Of a stretch of 64,000 nucleotides of DNA, positions 46,450-59,000 are shown one piece after another; the first letter of the stretch is position 1, and every line of letters begins with the position of its first letter. This DNA is from Thalassia testudinum (taxonomy: Eukaryota; Streptophyta; Magnoliopsida; Alismatales; Hydrocharitaceae): the NCBI GenBank assembly GCA_037157565.1, contig JAZHRO010000036.1, forward strand, positions 136,950,501-137,014,500, read 5' to 3'. The notes under the pieces are model-generated. The model was not told the DNA's origin and searched no databases. It saw only the letters and a program-made list of their open reading frames with translations. The position numbers and the translations under genes were made by a program.

Positions 46450-49400
46450 CAAGTTTGAGCATAAATGTCAATTATGTCCAACTTAGAACATCAAATATCA
46501 AATGATGCTCGTTGTAATGCCTTCATGAATATATGTTGTTGTCAGGTCATCTAAGGAGACATAGGTGGTGTAGATGAGACCTCTTTGGATCAAGTTGCGT
46601 GTATAGTGACAATCAACCTCCACATACTTGGTCTTCTAATGAAACATGGGATTGTTGGCAATGTAAGTCACCACCCTATTATCACATATCATCTCCATAG
46701 GTGTATCAACCGGTATATGCAAGTCTGCAAGAAGAGATCTCACCCACATCATCTCTGAGATAGTATATGCCATGGCCCTATACTCTAACTCGATGCTGGA
46801 CCTGGAAACAATGACCTGTTTCTTACTCTTCTAGGTCACTAAGTTTCCTGCCACATAGTGCAAAAACCTGTAGTAGACTTCCTGTCTACCAGACACCCTG
46901 CATAATCAACATCTGAGTAAGCTACTACACTCTTAGAGGTCCCTTTGGTGAAGAGAACCCTTCTTCCTGGTCCTTTCTTCAGGTACCTCAACACTATCAT
47001 TACAGCATCCTAATCCTGCCTAGTAGGTATGTCCATGAATTGACTCAACTTCCCGACTGCAAGAAAAATATATGGTCTAGTAATAGTCAGGTACAAGAGC
47101 TTATCCACTAGCCCTCTATACTACCTGTTATCCACTATCTTAGCTTTCATATCATATAAATAAGTCTTGGGATCCATAGCTCTCAGCATGCCAATCTCCT
47201 GCAGCAAGTCAAGGACATACTTCCTCTAGGAAAGCACCACACCCTTCTTACTGTGTGCCACCTCAATCCTAAGAAAGTATCTCAGCAATCCCAGGTCCTT
47301 CACAAGAAAGCTCCCTGCAAGGCATTTCTCGACCTCGGTGTTGTCAGTCCCATCATCCCCTATGATAATCAAATCATCAACACATACTACAAGTATCACC
47401 ACACCCTTCCCTATTTTCCTAACAAATAAGAAATGATTTGATGAGGATCTCTAGAAGCCAATCATCTCAACAACCTCTGAGAGGTTCTGGAACAAAGGCT
47501 TAGGACTCTCCTTCAGGCCATATACAGCCTTCCGTAATCTACAGACCCTGGAACACTCTCCCTGGGTCTCATAACTTGGAGGTTGTTGCACGTACACATC
47601 CTCCTGTAAGTCACCATATAGGAGTGCATTCTTCACATCCAGCTAATGAAGAGCCAATCCTTCTTAACAACTACAAACTAAGAATCCGCATGGTCGAGAG
47701 TCTGGCAATAGAAGAAAAGGTATCAAAGAATTCTACGTCATAAATTTACATAAAACCTTTTGCCACAATGCAAGCCTTATGCCTAGCAACTATTCCATCG
47801 AGGTTGTACTTAATGGTAAAGACCAATCGACACCTCACAACTGATGCTCCATCTGGCAAATCTATAAGTTCCCATGTGCCACATGTCTGGAGTGCAAACA
47901 TCTCATCCTCAATGGCATGTTGGCACTTTAGATCAGGCATGGCTTGCTGGTACGAAGAAGAAATCTATGTAGTGGACAAGGCACTGCAAAATTTGGCAAA
48001 TCTACTCCCCAGATACTCTATAGATACAACACTAGAGACAGGATATACAACTACGTAGTGCCTTCCAAATAGCAATCAGAAGGTCAATATCATCCAATAC
48101 AATATCAGTAATCTATGCATCATTTGTATGGTCTGAGGAACCAGGTGGAGCACCATCATCAACCTAAAGTGGCCATGTATCAACATCACTAGCTAAAATA
48201 TCATCAGTCTATAAATCACATGTGCTCACCTGAGGAGGAGGAGTTGGCACCGACGAGGGAGGTTGCCTGTAGGTAACAAGAAGCTTATAAGTGGCAAGGG
48301 GCTTACAAAACCACTCAAACTTAAAAGGAGGGGGCTTAGAGGGTGGTGACTCAATGACCAGGATAGCCTCTAAAGGTGTAGGAGAAATGAGCATTGGTGC
48401 CTATGTAGCCTCTGGGATTTCTCCCTGCAATAGAGAAGTAAAAGATAGACTTGTGAAATGTGACATTAGCGCTTACATAGTGTCGCCGTATAAGAGGATC
48501 ATAGCATCTATATCCCTTCTGAGTGCGAAAGTATCCCACAAAGACACATTTAACCGCCCTAGGAGCAAGCTTATCCCAACCACGAGTAAGAATATGAACA
48601 AAAGCAACACACCCAAATACTCAAGAGGGAACATGGAACAGATTACCTTCTAGGTAACGAACCTACAAGGGAATCTATTCATTAATAACAAGAGAGGGCA
48701 TCCTATTAAGTAACACACAATGAGCACAACGTCTCCCCAATAGAGAGAGGGAACACTGTGATAAGTAAAGTACGTGCTACATCAAGAATATGCTGGTGCT
48801 TCTTCTCAACTATCCCATTCAGTTGAGAGGTATAAAGGCAAGTGGTTTGATGAATAATGCCATGAGATTTATAAAACCCAGACAAATGATGATACAAAAC
48901 TCAAGAGCATTATCAGAATAAACATTTTTGACACATACCAAATTGGTTCCTTATTTCAATAATAAATTGCTCCAAATTAGTACGAACATTAAACTTATTC
49001 ATCAATAAAAATAACCACAACAACCAAGAAATGTCATGAACAAGTATCAAATAATAACGGTAACCCAGCTGATCAGGAATACAACTTGGGCCCCACACAT
49101 CGGTATGAACCAACTGGAACAAAGCAGTTGACCTGAGACTCTGACTACCAGGAAAACCATTCTAGTGATGCTTACCTAGCCTACGAGCATCACAAGTAAT
49201 AGTAGCAGATGGAGAGATATAGGGTATAACTTGATGAAGCCTGTCCAGGGGCAGATGGCCAAGTCGAAGATGCCATTAAGGAGACCCAGTGGTAAACGTG
49301 ACACCTCCATGACAAGTAGCAACAATAGGAGACTGGAACAGGCGATATACCCCCTTCTTCACAACCACCACCAATCGTCATCCTCGTCAGGATGTCTTAA

Positions 49401-50713
49401 AAAGTACAAGTAGTAGCGTCAAATATGGCATGACAGTTAAGCTCCTTAGCCTCCTTTATTATTCTACTGACAGATAACAGGCTAATAAGAAAATCAGGCA
49501 CAAGAAAGGCATCTATCAATCTCATATCGAGGGTAACTGACACCTCCCCCTGTCTAACAATCCTAGAGAGTCTCCCATCTGTCACCTGCACCGTCTTCCC
49601 TGGAGGAACAAGCCTAATATAACGGAAACACCTCCAACCTTTTCTCAAACGTCTCAAAGCACCCGAATCAACTAGCCAATCCGTATCTAGATCTATATCA
49701 CACAAAGCATCAACATATGTGAATAGAACAAGCTCGACAGCTGAGGACGAGGCAAAGGCTGCAGTCTCTGAAGGGGATGATGCCTTCTATGATAACTAAG
49801 TAAGGTGCTAAAGGAGCTCATCATAATCAACCTTAGACATAGAGACAATATCAATAGTCTGTTCTATGCTAGTCACCACTTGATTGACCATAGGAGGGGA
49901 CCATGCTTGATCCAACAATTATTCTCCACATGTCTTGACTTCCTACAATATGTGCGAGTCAGTCGTCCTCTCCCAATGGGTCCACGACCCCGACCTCCAC
50001 CCCGTGTAACTAAAGCTCCTTAACTACGGCCCCGAGTAGTAGCAGGAGCTGAGATCTGACCAACAAGCTCAGTAGCTGTAAGAGTGACAGAAATCCTGCT
50101 CATCCTACTGTACACTTCCTCCAAGGTAAGATCTGACAGAGCAAGAAGGTGAGAGCGAGCTGCCACATAGCCTGGTCTACGACCAACCAGGAACTAAAGA
50201 ACTGCATCTTCCTTGCGATATGCCCTCTGAGTAGTGCATGTGCACACTGGTCTACATGCATTAAACTTCTCTACAAGTCCCTTTAAGGACGAGTAGTACT
50301 GAGATAATGTGCGACCTCCTAACAAAGCTGAGATAGCTCGCTGTATATCTTTAACATTCGGTTGAAATTCTTCTCGTGGGAGTATGTATCTCGTAAACTC
50401 TCCCACATCTCTTTCGCATTCTGATAATACATGGTCTCATCCCAATCCTATGGATCACTAAATTCATGATCCATGCACGAACCATGGCATTGTCTTTCTT
50501 CCAGGAAGTATTCTTCCTGATCTTGTCCTATGGTTCTAGCTGAAGCAAAGCATGCTCTTTGCCGTGACCTTCTACCGTCATCAGAAAGATCTGTGACCAC
50601 TGGACATAGTTAGTCTCATCCAACTTCACCTTGGGACCAAAGAAGGGATTTTTGTACCGTCCTATCTCTGAAACTTGCTCCGATGTGACCTCGAATGAAC
50701 TCTCCAATACCAT
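46450..50713 (-). pseudogene. Copia E gag-pol polyprotein remnant
   Basis: Gag starts at 50713 (MVLESSFEVTSEQVSE). The zinc knuckle near 49925 has lost its first Cys (RTYCRKSRHVENNC). The protease keeps VDSGA near 49680. GAG-pre-integrase and integrase run 49500-48480 (VHTDVWGPSCIPDQLGYRYYL near 49100; GYFRTQKGYRCYDPLIRRHYVSANVTFH near 48480). RT runs about 47960-47000; its YVDD reads CVDD near 47375. RNase H runs to about 46460. It has many stops and frameshifts but no large deletion, so it is the best full-length map of this copia type in the window. Confidence 0.85.
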
Positions 50714-51320
50714 CTTGCTTCAACTAGACCACAAATAATTTTCTTGCTACCAGAGAGCAAAATCAGACCGTCAGGGCTGATTTGGGATCACAAAGCAAGG
50801 GACTAAGCACTAAAATTAGGACAAATAAAGGTGTTGCAAGCAGGAAGCAACACTGGCAACACCTGAGTAGCACCACCAAGTGTTGCTACATGCAAAAAGA
50901 AGATGCCTACTGTAGCCAACTAGTGTGAGGTGGCATTGGGCAACGTTCAAGAGATGGCGCAAGCCAATCAAGGCCTACACACGATGGTGTAGACCACGCA
51001 AGGCCGCACAAGGGCCCAGCACAGCGAGTGGCAATGTGCGCTTAGCTATGTGTCGCCCCTGCTACAATTGGGTGATGCTACACAGCACTAGAGGCACTGC
51101 TAATGTGATCGGATTGCACTACAGTGCCCTTGCAATGCTTTAGTAGCGCTGCAGTGGTCTCCTGGAGCAGTGAAAGGTGGCTCGTCAACCACCATCCAGC
51201 CGAGGAAGACTGGCGGCAGTAAGGAAGATGCCTCCTTGAGAATCGTTAAGGTTAAGGTTTTTCGTGGAAAAGAAAGGGATATAAGAATCAAGGTGGGTAT
51301 AGACACTGATCTATGACAAT

Positions 51321-51333
51321 TGCTCTAACACCA
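51321..51333 (-). promoter_or_regulatory. Primer-binding site of copia E
   Basis: On the minus strand it reads TGGTGTTAGAGCA, two or three changes from the Met-tRNA site, just inside the 5' LTR. Confidence 0.75.
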
Positions 51334-51336
51334 AGT

Positions 51337-51492
51337 TAGAACAAATGAACCAAGTACTTTATTCCATAGCCCAACCTCTTAATATATAGAGATGGAAAAA
51401 TTACATAAAATACCCTCAAGAAAATAAAAAAACACCCAATCAAAAAATAACTAAAAGAACATAACTGACCAAACAAAACCATAGGGGCTAAC
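51337..51492 (-). repeat. 5' LTR of copia E
   Basis: 156 bases. On the minus strand it starts TGTTAGCCCC and has TATA in CTCTATATATTAAGAGG. Confidence 0.78.
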
Positions 51493-52084
51493 ATTATCCT
51501 TTTCTGAAGGGAAAAAGGAGGGTTATGCGAGGACGACTACCCAATGAAAAAGTACCACCAGCTATACTAGTCATCTGTCAAAGAAAGCTACAGCTAAATT
51601 GCAAGGAGACCCAAAACTCCACATAAGCGTTCTCCACAAAGGCCCTTTCACCCTAGAAAATCACACTATTTTGCTAAAGCTAAATTGCCCATAAGACCAA
51701 AAATGGTATCGCCTTCCCCTTCCTTGATCTATACAGTCTCCTTTGAAAGCTCCTCCAAAACTCCAATGCAAAAGTGTATACCCACTACAAGTTAGATCTC
51801 TCCCAAACATTTTTAGCAAATGAAAGAAAAGGTGCTCACAATCTTCATCTAACTTCCTAATGCAAGATACAAACAATATCTAGCTACAGCACAACCTTCT
51901 TTTTACAAACCTTCATCATAAGTCTTTTACACCTCAATTGCCACCCAAAAATTTTGATTTTAAGAGGCATTTTGGTCTTTTGAAGGAGCCTACAATCTTT
52001 GAAAAGTATCCTAGGTTAAGACCAACATTCTAAGTCCGTACTATATGGTTGTACAATAGCCAACTCTTTGTGATGGTTTAAATG
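51493..52084 (-). other. Intron 1 sequence (no gene seen)
   Basis: Unique sequence between copia E and the RTE fragment. An open stretch at 51661-51876 (minus strand) resembles nothing I know and may be a decayed LINE or chance. Confidence 0.3.
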
Positions 52085-52408
52085 ATAATAATAAATACAA
52101 CAATAAGAAAGCCTTTTCCCACACTAAGCGGGATCGGTTACATGGATTTTTTTTGCTTCCACTGAAATCTATTTTAAGCAATTTCTAGGCTTAAATTAAT
52201 GGAGATCATGCTTAATAGTTTCCTTCCAAAATTTCTTTAATCTTCCTCACCCCCTCCTGAAAGGTTCAACCTCCAACTCTTCACATCTCCAACTAGAGCA
52301 TTTATTGGCCTTCCGTATAAATGTTCAAACCACCTTAGACATGTCTCTGTTATTTTATCTTTTATCGGTGCCACCTTAGTGTTTTCTCGGATAATCTTAT
52401 TTGAAATA
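52085..52408 (-). mobile_element. 5'-truncated RTE LINE fragment
   Basis: The minus strand encodes a segment like the RTE C terminus (ENTKVAPIKDKI, then WFEHLYGRPINALV and SWRLNL). It ends with the same 3' signature as the copy at 31560-31608: CGCTTAGTGTGGGAAAAGGC, then a T/A/G-rich tail. 5' truncation is normal for LINE copies. Confidence 0.75.
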
Positions 52409-53000
52409 ATAATAATGATGATACAATGATAATAGTAAATATATAAATAAAAGAATCAGGGACTTAAAAATGGGTGCAAAGTTTCCTATTTATAATGATT
52501 GGATAGGGATGAGGATGAGAATGGATGATGTAGGAATGGGGAGGAGAGTGGATGAAAATAAAAATGGATAAAGATAAGAGTGGGTAAGGATTGTTAGAGA
52601 TATTATAAAATTAGAAAATTAGGAAAATCCAATTTTGATTTATCCCTTTCTATTTTTAAGGATATGATTAGATTTGAGTTGTTAGAGATTTGTTTCTTCC
52701 TCATTCTAAAAGATTATGTTAGAATTTGAAATAAGAGTGGCCTAGTCTAATATAAAGGGACCAAATCCCCTCATTTGTTTTTTGAAATCTACAATAATAT
52801 TTCTCTTATCGATTGGGAATCAATTGCACCAAAGACAAACAAGTTTTTCTAGGTTCCATCTTTAGCAAGCATATATCTTGTTGGGGCTTGTGGGGGGTGG
52901 TCAATTGCTAACTAGGTTCCATCATATATCTTGACTAGAATCAATCATTGCAAGCCTGCATTCCAACATATATCTTGACCAGGAATCAATTATTGCAGGC
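52409..53000 (+). other. AT-rich microsatellite and possible solo LTR region
   Basis: ATAATAATGATGATAC-type repeats lie near 52410-52440 and GATGAGGATGAGAATGG-type repeats near 52508-52590. From 52594 the sequence has LTR-like features: a TGTTAGAGATATT start, a TATAAAGGG near 52755 and ACAATAATATTTCTC near 52790, as in the LTR at 31920-32348. The boundaries are not clear. Confidence 0.35.
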
Positions 53001-53015
53001 CTAGGTTCCACCATC
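52911..53015. repeat. Two-copy short tandem repeat
   Basis: CATATATCTTGAC followed by (C)AG(G)AATCAAT-ATTGCA and a GCCT-TTCCA-C end occurs twice with a period of about 50 bases. Confidence 0.5.
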
Positions 53016-53697
53016 ATTGCCTATATTATTTAACATTGCGACCTTTTTAGATTGCTTTTTGCATTCATAAGCCAACATAGTATTTCAATTTTATGGGATA
53101 CGAAAAAGGGTACAAAGCTTAGTAACGTCAACAACCTTTTTGGAAATTCCTTTATGCAAAACCATAATAAATATGCAGTGTAGCGCAAGGATGTCAAACA
53201 ACATTATATATCCCAAAGGATCTTATTTCCAAGGTTTCTTTGAAGTTTTTTGGGAGACGATTACCTAAACTTTGATAGATTTGTATAGGATCTTTACATT
53301 TTGGTGTTGGCAATACTATCTACATTTTCAATCTCCAAAGACAATGCAATGTAATTTCATCTGATAAATAATAAAATCTTAAGGTCGAAATTCGTGCACT
53401 GCAAAAATCAGGGATGGCATAACTAACATAAAACTTGTATCTACACAATTATCATTGAGAAGACAACTATTAGCATCCAGGATACATGTCTGAAAAATGA
53501 CACGTTATCCTCAAAGTTTCACTTCCTCAACTGAAACTTAGGCCATGTCGACTGACAAAGTTTTTCAAAAGCATAACTGATACCCCGTAGCATTGCAACC
53601 TTCCTGAACAAACTTGATGATATGTAAACTAATCTCTGCACCCCAATCTCAAACTTCACCAAAATTCCATTACCAGCCAAATTGAAACCTCGAATGC

Positions 53698-53745
53698 AGT
53701 GGCGGAGCTACGATGTAAATAGAGCGGGCACGTGCCCGAATAGGC
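53698..53745 (-). other. Possible transposon terminus (CAGTGGCGGAGCTACG)
   Basis: CAGTGGCGGAGCTACG followed by a GGGCACGTGCCC palindrome recalls the ends of common plant TTF-type hAT elements. No second end or transposase was found, so this is at most a fragment. Confidence 0.3.
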
Positions 53746-54204
53746 ATCAGAAAAAATGAAACTGAAGCCAACCTGAATTCCAAGCAATATCCACTGCATT
53801 GCCAGTCCGCTCTATCAGATAGTACTACCAGTCAGTCCTAATTAGAACCAGGTATTGTTTCTTTAGCCTTCTCCTTGATACTTAATAGCGATCCACCCAA
53901 TTCCCTAACCGGAAGCATCCTTCGTCGATCGAAAAGCTCGAAAAAAAGGGGAGAGAGAGAGAGAGAGACGCGAGGCGAATCAATACTCTGAACAAACAAG
54001 TGAGATAATAGGAATGTCGAAGTCCAGAAACAAATCGAACGATGCTCAACGACATGGCAAACCACCCGATTGCCCATTCCGCCTTCTAAGGATTCGACGT
54101 AACGATCCCTATCAGATGGCTAGAAAGGAAACCCTATCGGGAGAAGGATTCCAATAGCGAAGAGTACGCGAGATGTAACAGGTAGCGTTCTGGAGAATAG
54201 TGGG
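53746..54204 (-). other. Intron 1, exon 1-proximal part
   Basis: Unique sequence with a GA repeat near 53950-53970. An 80-codon open frame on the minus strand (53838-54077) is in intron position and has no recognisable domain. Confidence 0.3.
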
Positions 54205-54210
54205 ACGTAC

Positions 54211-54240
54211 CGCGACAACGGAGAAGCGGAGGCAGTCCAT
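54211..54240 (-). CDS. Host gene exon 1 (coding part)
   Basis: The exon has an ATG in a GC-rich setting and ten codons reading MDCLRFSVVA, followed at once by the donor GTACGT at 54210-54205. No ATG lies between it and 54300 on the minus strand, so this start is the natural choice. The upstream 50-60 bases look like a 5' leader. The short hydrophobic start fits the beginning of an organelle-targeting peptide, but that is inference. Exon 1 ends in phase 0, matching the best acceptor of exon 2. Confidence 0.5.
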
Positions 54241-54315
54241 CGGCTGGAGCTCTCCTGCGAGACCGTTGCTGGTGGAGGGAGGATCGAGATGGCAACAATT
54301 CGTTATCTAGCCTTT

Positions 54316-54326
54316 TATTTATTATA
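54316..54326 (-). promoter_or_regulatory. Candidate TATA box of the host gene
   Basis: On the minus strand this reads TATAATAAATA, about 75-85 bases before the proposed ATG at 54240. That leaves room for a start site near 54295 and a leader of about 55 bases. The area is AT-rich, so a chance match is possible. No other core element was recognised. Confidence 0.3.
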
Positions 54327-54359
54327 GATTATTTGGGATATCAAAATATTAAATGGGAT

Positions 54360-54720
54360 TTTTACGTAAATGTCTGTAACCTTTTGATATTATATAGGCA
54401 CCGTTAAGTTCTTGAATATTATATAAATATTCTTGAAATATTTTTTCGTTAGTTTTAACCTTAAATGTCATTAACTATGAGTCAAAGTTTTTACATATAT
54501 ATTTTTATAATTTTTTAATATTATATACATATCTCTAATTCTTAGATGTTAGATAAATATTCCTGATATCTTGTCTCCATTGATATGAGACACCTTTGAG
54601 TAAACTTTCATTAATTTTAACCTTAACAATCATTAACTATAAGTTCTTAAATATTACATAAATATCCCTTAATTCTTATCTCTATTAATAGATACAACCT
54701 TCAATTAGTGTATCGTTAAA
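54360..54720. repeat. Degenerate AT-rich repeats upstream of the host gene
   Basis: The phrases (C/A)GTTCTT(G/A)AATATTA(T/C)ATAAATAT and GTTTTAACCTTAA..T(C/A)ATTAACTAT each occur two or more times between 54411 and 54668. This is a decayed tandem arrangement of unclear origin. Confidence 0.4.
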
Positions 54721-57700
54721 AACTTAATCAAGGTCTATTTGAACTTAATCGTGGTATCATAATCTTTTGTTAACTTCACTGATTGATGTGTTGTCTAGAA
54801 ATGTAAAAAAAATCTAAGCCATCCACTAACTCTATATGCATTTCAAGACACAATATAGACCACAAAATCTGGATTCAAGCCAAAATATAGACTAAATGTG
54901 CCAATACAAACTAGTTGACACATGTTGAGCGTGAATCAGGTAAAGGTAATCCACAAACAAAGAAACAGAGGGTTTTAGTCAATCTTGATGAACTCTTGGG
55001 TAAAAATTTCTCAGAAAGTATCATGTAGGATCCTATTGGATTCCTCTCGTCGTGAGTTTTCCAATTATTCCTATTTTAGGAAAATCCAAGTTGTGTAACA
55101 AAAGTTACGTACAAAACACGTTTAACGAGGATATAAATGCACATAAATCGAAATTGGGAGTCCTAGGGGTCATCCTTATCAAAATGCGAGTTCCAAGTAA
55201 TTTTAGAGTTGACTACATCATTTTGGACTTATCGATATCCATTAAGGCTAGAACAAGGTTAAAATGCCTTGTAAAACGTAAATAATGTGCATTTTTAATC
55301 AACTCTTAAAAGGGGCTCATATGGGGTACCATTGGATTCCACTCATCCATGCTTTCCAACATTACTTGTTTCACATGAATCCAATGTGAGTATATCAAAC
55401 TACATAAAAAATAAGATGAACATGGACTGAACCAATACGTAAGGGCATTTTCATCATTTGGGGGGGCCACTTTGCCTAAACCCTGATTAGTGTTCTATAT
55501 AAAGGCCTAGTTAGGTTTTTAGGCCATTAATCCCCTACCTAAGCAGCACACATCTCTAGAAGAAGAGAGAGGGAGGAGAAGAGCGAGAAACATGGCAAAG
55601 ACACACATCGTGTGCAGGTGGGTGTAGTGGGGAGAGCAACAGTCACGAAAGCAAGCACAAGCGTAGCATGCACACAAGGAGAACATCCAGTCGCAAAGGC
55701 CACGTGCATCATCACGCAAGTGTGTGCGATCGGATGGTGGTGCACTTGCAAGGTTGCGATCTGCATCCATCCTAATGGCCTAATGGGCATGCAACATGTG
55801 GTGCGAGGGTTGGGCAACAGTTTAGGGCCTTCTTGACCTCGGAGTCATGAAAATAAGGTAACATTATAATCGTCGTTCCATGAAATACACTCATATGCAC
55901 TTTAAAATGTATTTTGACCACATTTAAGATGTAATATATCCAAAATAATTTCTTAGTGGCTTATTATTCTAGTTCAAAGGTCTACACGGCTTCAATTTCG
56001 ACGATTGACACATCGTTGGAATCGTCTTAAGATGAACTTCAATTTAGTGAGTCCTAAATACACATCAGAGTTGATAAATTATGCTTTTAACCCCCAAATA
56101 CTTCAATAATCACATTTTAATCATGTTTTCTTGCCTTGCATTGAGTTGATGCCTAAAGTGTGCGTAGAGTTTGAGGAGCCTCTGACCTACTTTCCTAGAG
56201 TTATCGTGACGCCCCGATGACCCTAGGTAGAGTAACTTTACCCTCTTCTATGAAGGGTAGTATTAGTATTCATAAAATGTCTATTTGCATTTTGTGCACT
56301 TATTCCACCTCTTTTGCCAAGTACAGAGTCTTGTCGAGTATTGATAGTGCATGTTTGGGTACTTGAATAACAAAATTATAATTGAGATGCTTGATAGTAA
56401 CTGTGACCAAGCAAACTATATAGAAATGATTTGTTACTGCATCATTAAACACGAACCCATACTATGACATGTTAAATGAGAAAATTGTTATTTGCTAGTA
56501 AGCCAAACCAAACAAATGCTATCATGAGATGATTAGTTGAGAATGTCTATTTTACACTCAAAAGTATCATGATTTCATGTAAGAGATTAAATATCTTTAA
56601 TCTAAAATTAAGGATGAAACGAGAACTACCTGTTACATCATATAATGAAATGAATGATTGAAAAACAGAAATGAGAACTGGATGGATGGGCCAATGGCAT
56701 TAATGGGAATTGTGAGGACAGTTTGGAAGTCAGTCTCATGCCTAGTATCAACAACATGACTAGCTATACATGATATCAACGACATGACCGACTATACCTG
56801 TTAGAGGTAGAAATTGGCTTAGGGAGTAATCCAACCTCCCTGTGACTTTTGGTTAGCCCATTTGCTCAACCAAGTAGCTAGGTGCAATGGGTATGTGTTA
56901 CTATTGTGAAGAGTTGGCGTTGTTTACTTTTGTGCCTTGAAGTGGAGATGACTGGCCATGTGCCATTGCAAGGTAATTTCTCCCGTGTATATCACATGAG
57001 TTGTAGTCACCACTTCACCTAGGCTAGGAGCCCAAGTTTGTTAACTAGGTATTAGAGCAAGTGTCGGCCAATCTCTTAGCTAAGGGGGTGTATTGTATCA
57101 ACTCTACTATTTAGGATACTGCAGCATGATCTCCTCGAGCCTTTTGAGGTAATTGATTTGAATAGGTTAATGATTGAAATATGAGAAGGCACAATTAATT
57201 GAAATTAATAACTGGGAAATATGAATAAATGATAATAGTACCTAGTTTCCTTGCTTTCCGCAATTACTCTAGTTTGTTTTCTTTTCTCACCATTTCTGCA
57301 ACTCAACTCAGCTTTTGCTAACATTTCCCCTCAACTCTGTACTTAGGTCTTGGCGAGTTACAGTCGGATCATACAATTGTAGGAGCTAATAGTGCCAGTC
57401 CGATTGTAGCACCGTATCTATGGTAGTTGTCATAATATTTTGGTTCAAGTTTCTTTTGTAGTACTTTTAGTTTTATTTTTTTTAAATGTCTACTCGTACA
57501 CAATGATGGCTATGATCGATTCTCCTGATAATTTTAGTTCAATTACCATTTTCTTTTATCGTTATACATGTGATGTGATGTACTACGTGTGATTTATTAT
57601 TTTATGTTTATATGCTAACTGATTAGATCTTAGGTGATTTGCAAATCGACTCAAGTTCCTACTAGGGTGAGGACTCAGGTTGTAACTCTCCATGATCCAC

Positions 57701-59000
57701 CAACTAAGATTAGCCAGATTGACTTATCAAGACCATCCAGTTATCCATTAACAAATTCAAATTCCATTGCATTCATTTTATTTACACATAACCATTAAAT
57801 AACTAATCATTTATTATAACACCAATCCATGCTTCAGTTATTAGTAATTCATTATGTCTCATTCACTATCCAAAAATTTCCTTAACCATCCATTCTCAAT
57901 TTAAGTCCTCATTAATTCAAAGTACATAACCAAGTGCTTTAATTATTCCTTTCATATTGATTCCTTATATATGAAATTAGGCACTAAGGACCATCCAAAC
58001 TAATTACTCAACCCGATTATTCTTGATTTTAGTCTAATTATCCCCTAATTGTAATTCATCAATTATTGATCCAAACCACAGCATTATTAATAAGTTTAAG
58101 TACTCATAACAGTAATAAAAAAATAATTATAAACTTTGATCTCAGTAAGAGGGATGAACTCACGCAAAACAGTGCAATGTAAAGAAAATCATGACACAAC
58201 CCCAATATATAGGAAAAAGTGAGACTACTCTATCTAATGTCACTAAGGGGTCACGATGACTCTAAAATGTGTGCTTGACGTCTCCCTCTATCGTCTTGGG
58301 GGCCAACGTGTTTCGTGCATGCTCCAAGGATCGACCTAGGTCAAGACACATAAGGAAACAGGTCAAAATCACAATATAAGCTTTTTCATAATTTTTACAT
58401 GCAAAATAATTTCCAATGTTGAGTTTAGAATTTACCACAGTGTAGGGCATGAAGCAATGATTCCAATGCCACCAAGAATGCATGAATCGGAGGTCAGGAA
58501 ACCCCTAAATTGATCAAAAAGGTGGAGAGGGGTCCTGATGAGAAGTTCATCATGGTCTCTAATTACCCCTAATTAATTAATCTTCCTAGTTAATTAACTA
58601 GGAATATGTAAATATATGGGTCAATTATTAAATAAGGGATAAAATAGTAAAGGACCTTAAAATAAGTTTAAAATGTTATATTAGTATCCAATTAATATTA
58701 TTAATAATTTAATTGATAAGTGGACTCGAAATATCATCAGTAATTTATCTAATTAATGTGTTAACTAACTTAAATATAATTTATACCTAAGTATGTAATA
58801 ACTTAAGTAACCTTAATTAAATAAATTAAGCTAAAAAGGTCAAAAATGTAAATTCAAGGTTTAAATATAATAATTTTCTTATTTATAATCATATATAAAA
58901 AGTTGAAAAGGATTTAAATTAAAATAAACCTTGAAAACCTTGGTTTACATTTTAGTCCTTATGTTTTATTTCAATCGAGTCCTTATTCTACACCTAGGTC
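54721..59000. other. Intergenic AT-rich region, no gene recognised
   Basis: No conserved protein domain, LINE or copia motif was seen on either strand. A TATA-like CTATATAAAGG at 55495-55505 is followed by a purine-rich leader and a short frame starting MAKTHIVCRWV that stops early. The rest is AT-rich with short chance frames. Confidence 0.35.

Larger units (their letters stand above)
46279..51492 (-). mobile_element. Ty1/copia element E, complete structure
   Basis: 5.2 kb with both LTRs (46279-46444, 51337-51492), a primer-binding site, leader, gag-pol and polypurine tract (TTGAGGAA on the minus strand, 46445-46452). The LTRs share TGTTAGCC starts and the CTCTATATATTAAGAGG TATA region. I did not see a clean 5-bp duplication at the ends. 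It fills most of host intron 1. Confidence 0.85.
8706..54300 (-). other. Host gene locus with transposon-filled introns (exon model)
   Basis: This is a minus-strand nuclear gene model built by reading splice sites and phase by eye. Exon 1 ends in phase 0. Exon 2 is 141 nt and keeps phase 0. Exon 3 is 50 nt. Exon 4 is 35 nt and restores a continuous frame with no stop. Donors read GTACGT, GTAACT, GTATGT and GTAAGT, and every acceptor ends in AG. Introns 1-3 are 8,478, 5,689 and 20,901 bp and hold copia elements and LINEs. A tentative intron 4 of about 10 kb leads to a last exon near 8958. The predicted product (about 85 residues through exon 4) has a transit-peptide-like N terminus, a Lys/Arg-rich patch and a Ser/Pro-rich stretch. 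I do not recognise the family. More exons could lie in the non-transposon parts of intron 4. Confidence 0.55.

Noticed and set aside
1..51492. Copia polyprotein segments as functional genes or as viral sequence
   Set aside because: All frames carry stops, frameshifts or lost catalytic residues, and the gene order gag-protease-integrase-RT-RNase H is that of Ty1/copia retrotransposons. No envelope or movement protein was seen.
53838..54077. 80-codon minus-strand frame as exon 1 of the host gene
   Set aside because: It lies downstream of the exon 1 donor GTACGT, has no suitable acceptor and is Ser/Leu-rich because of a GA repeat.
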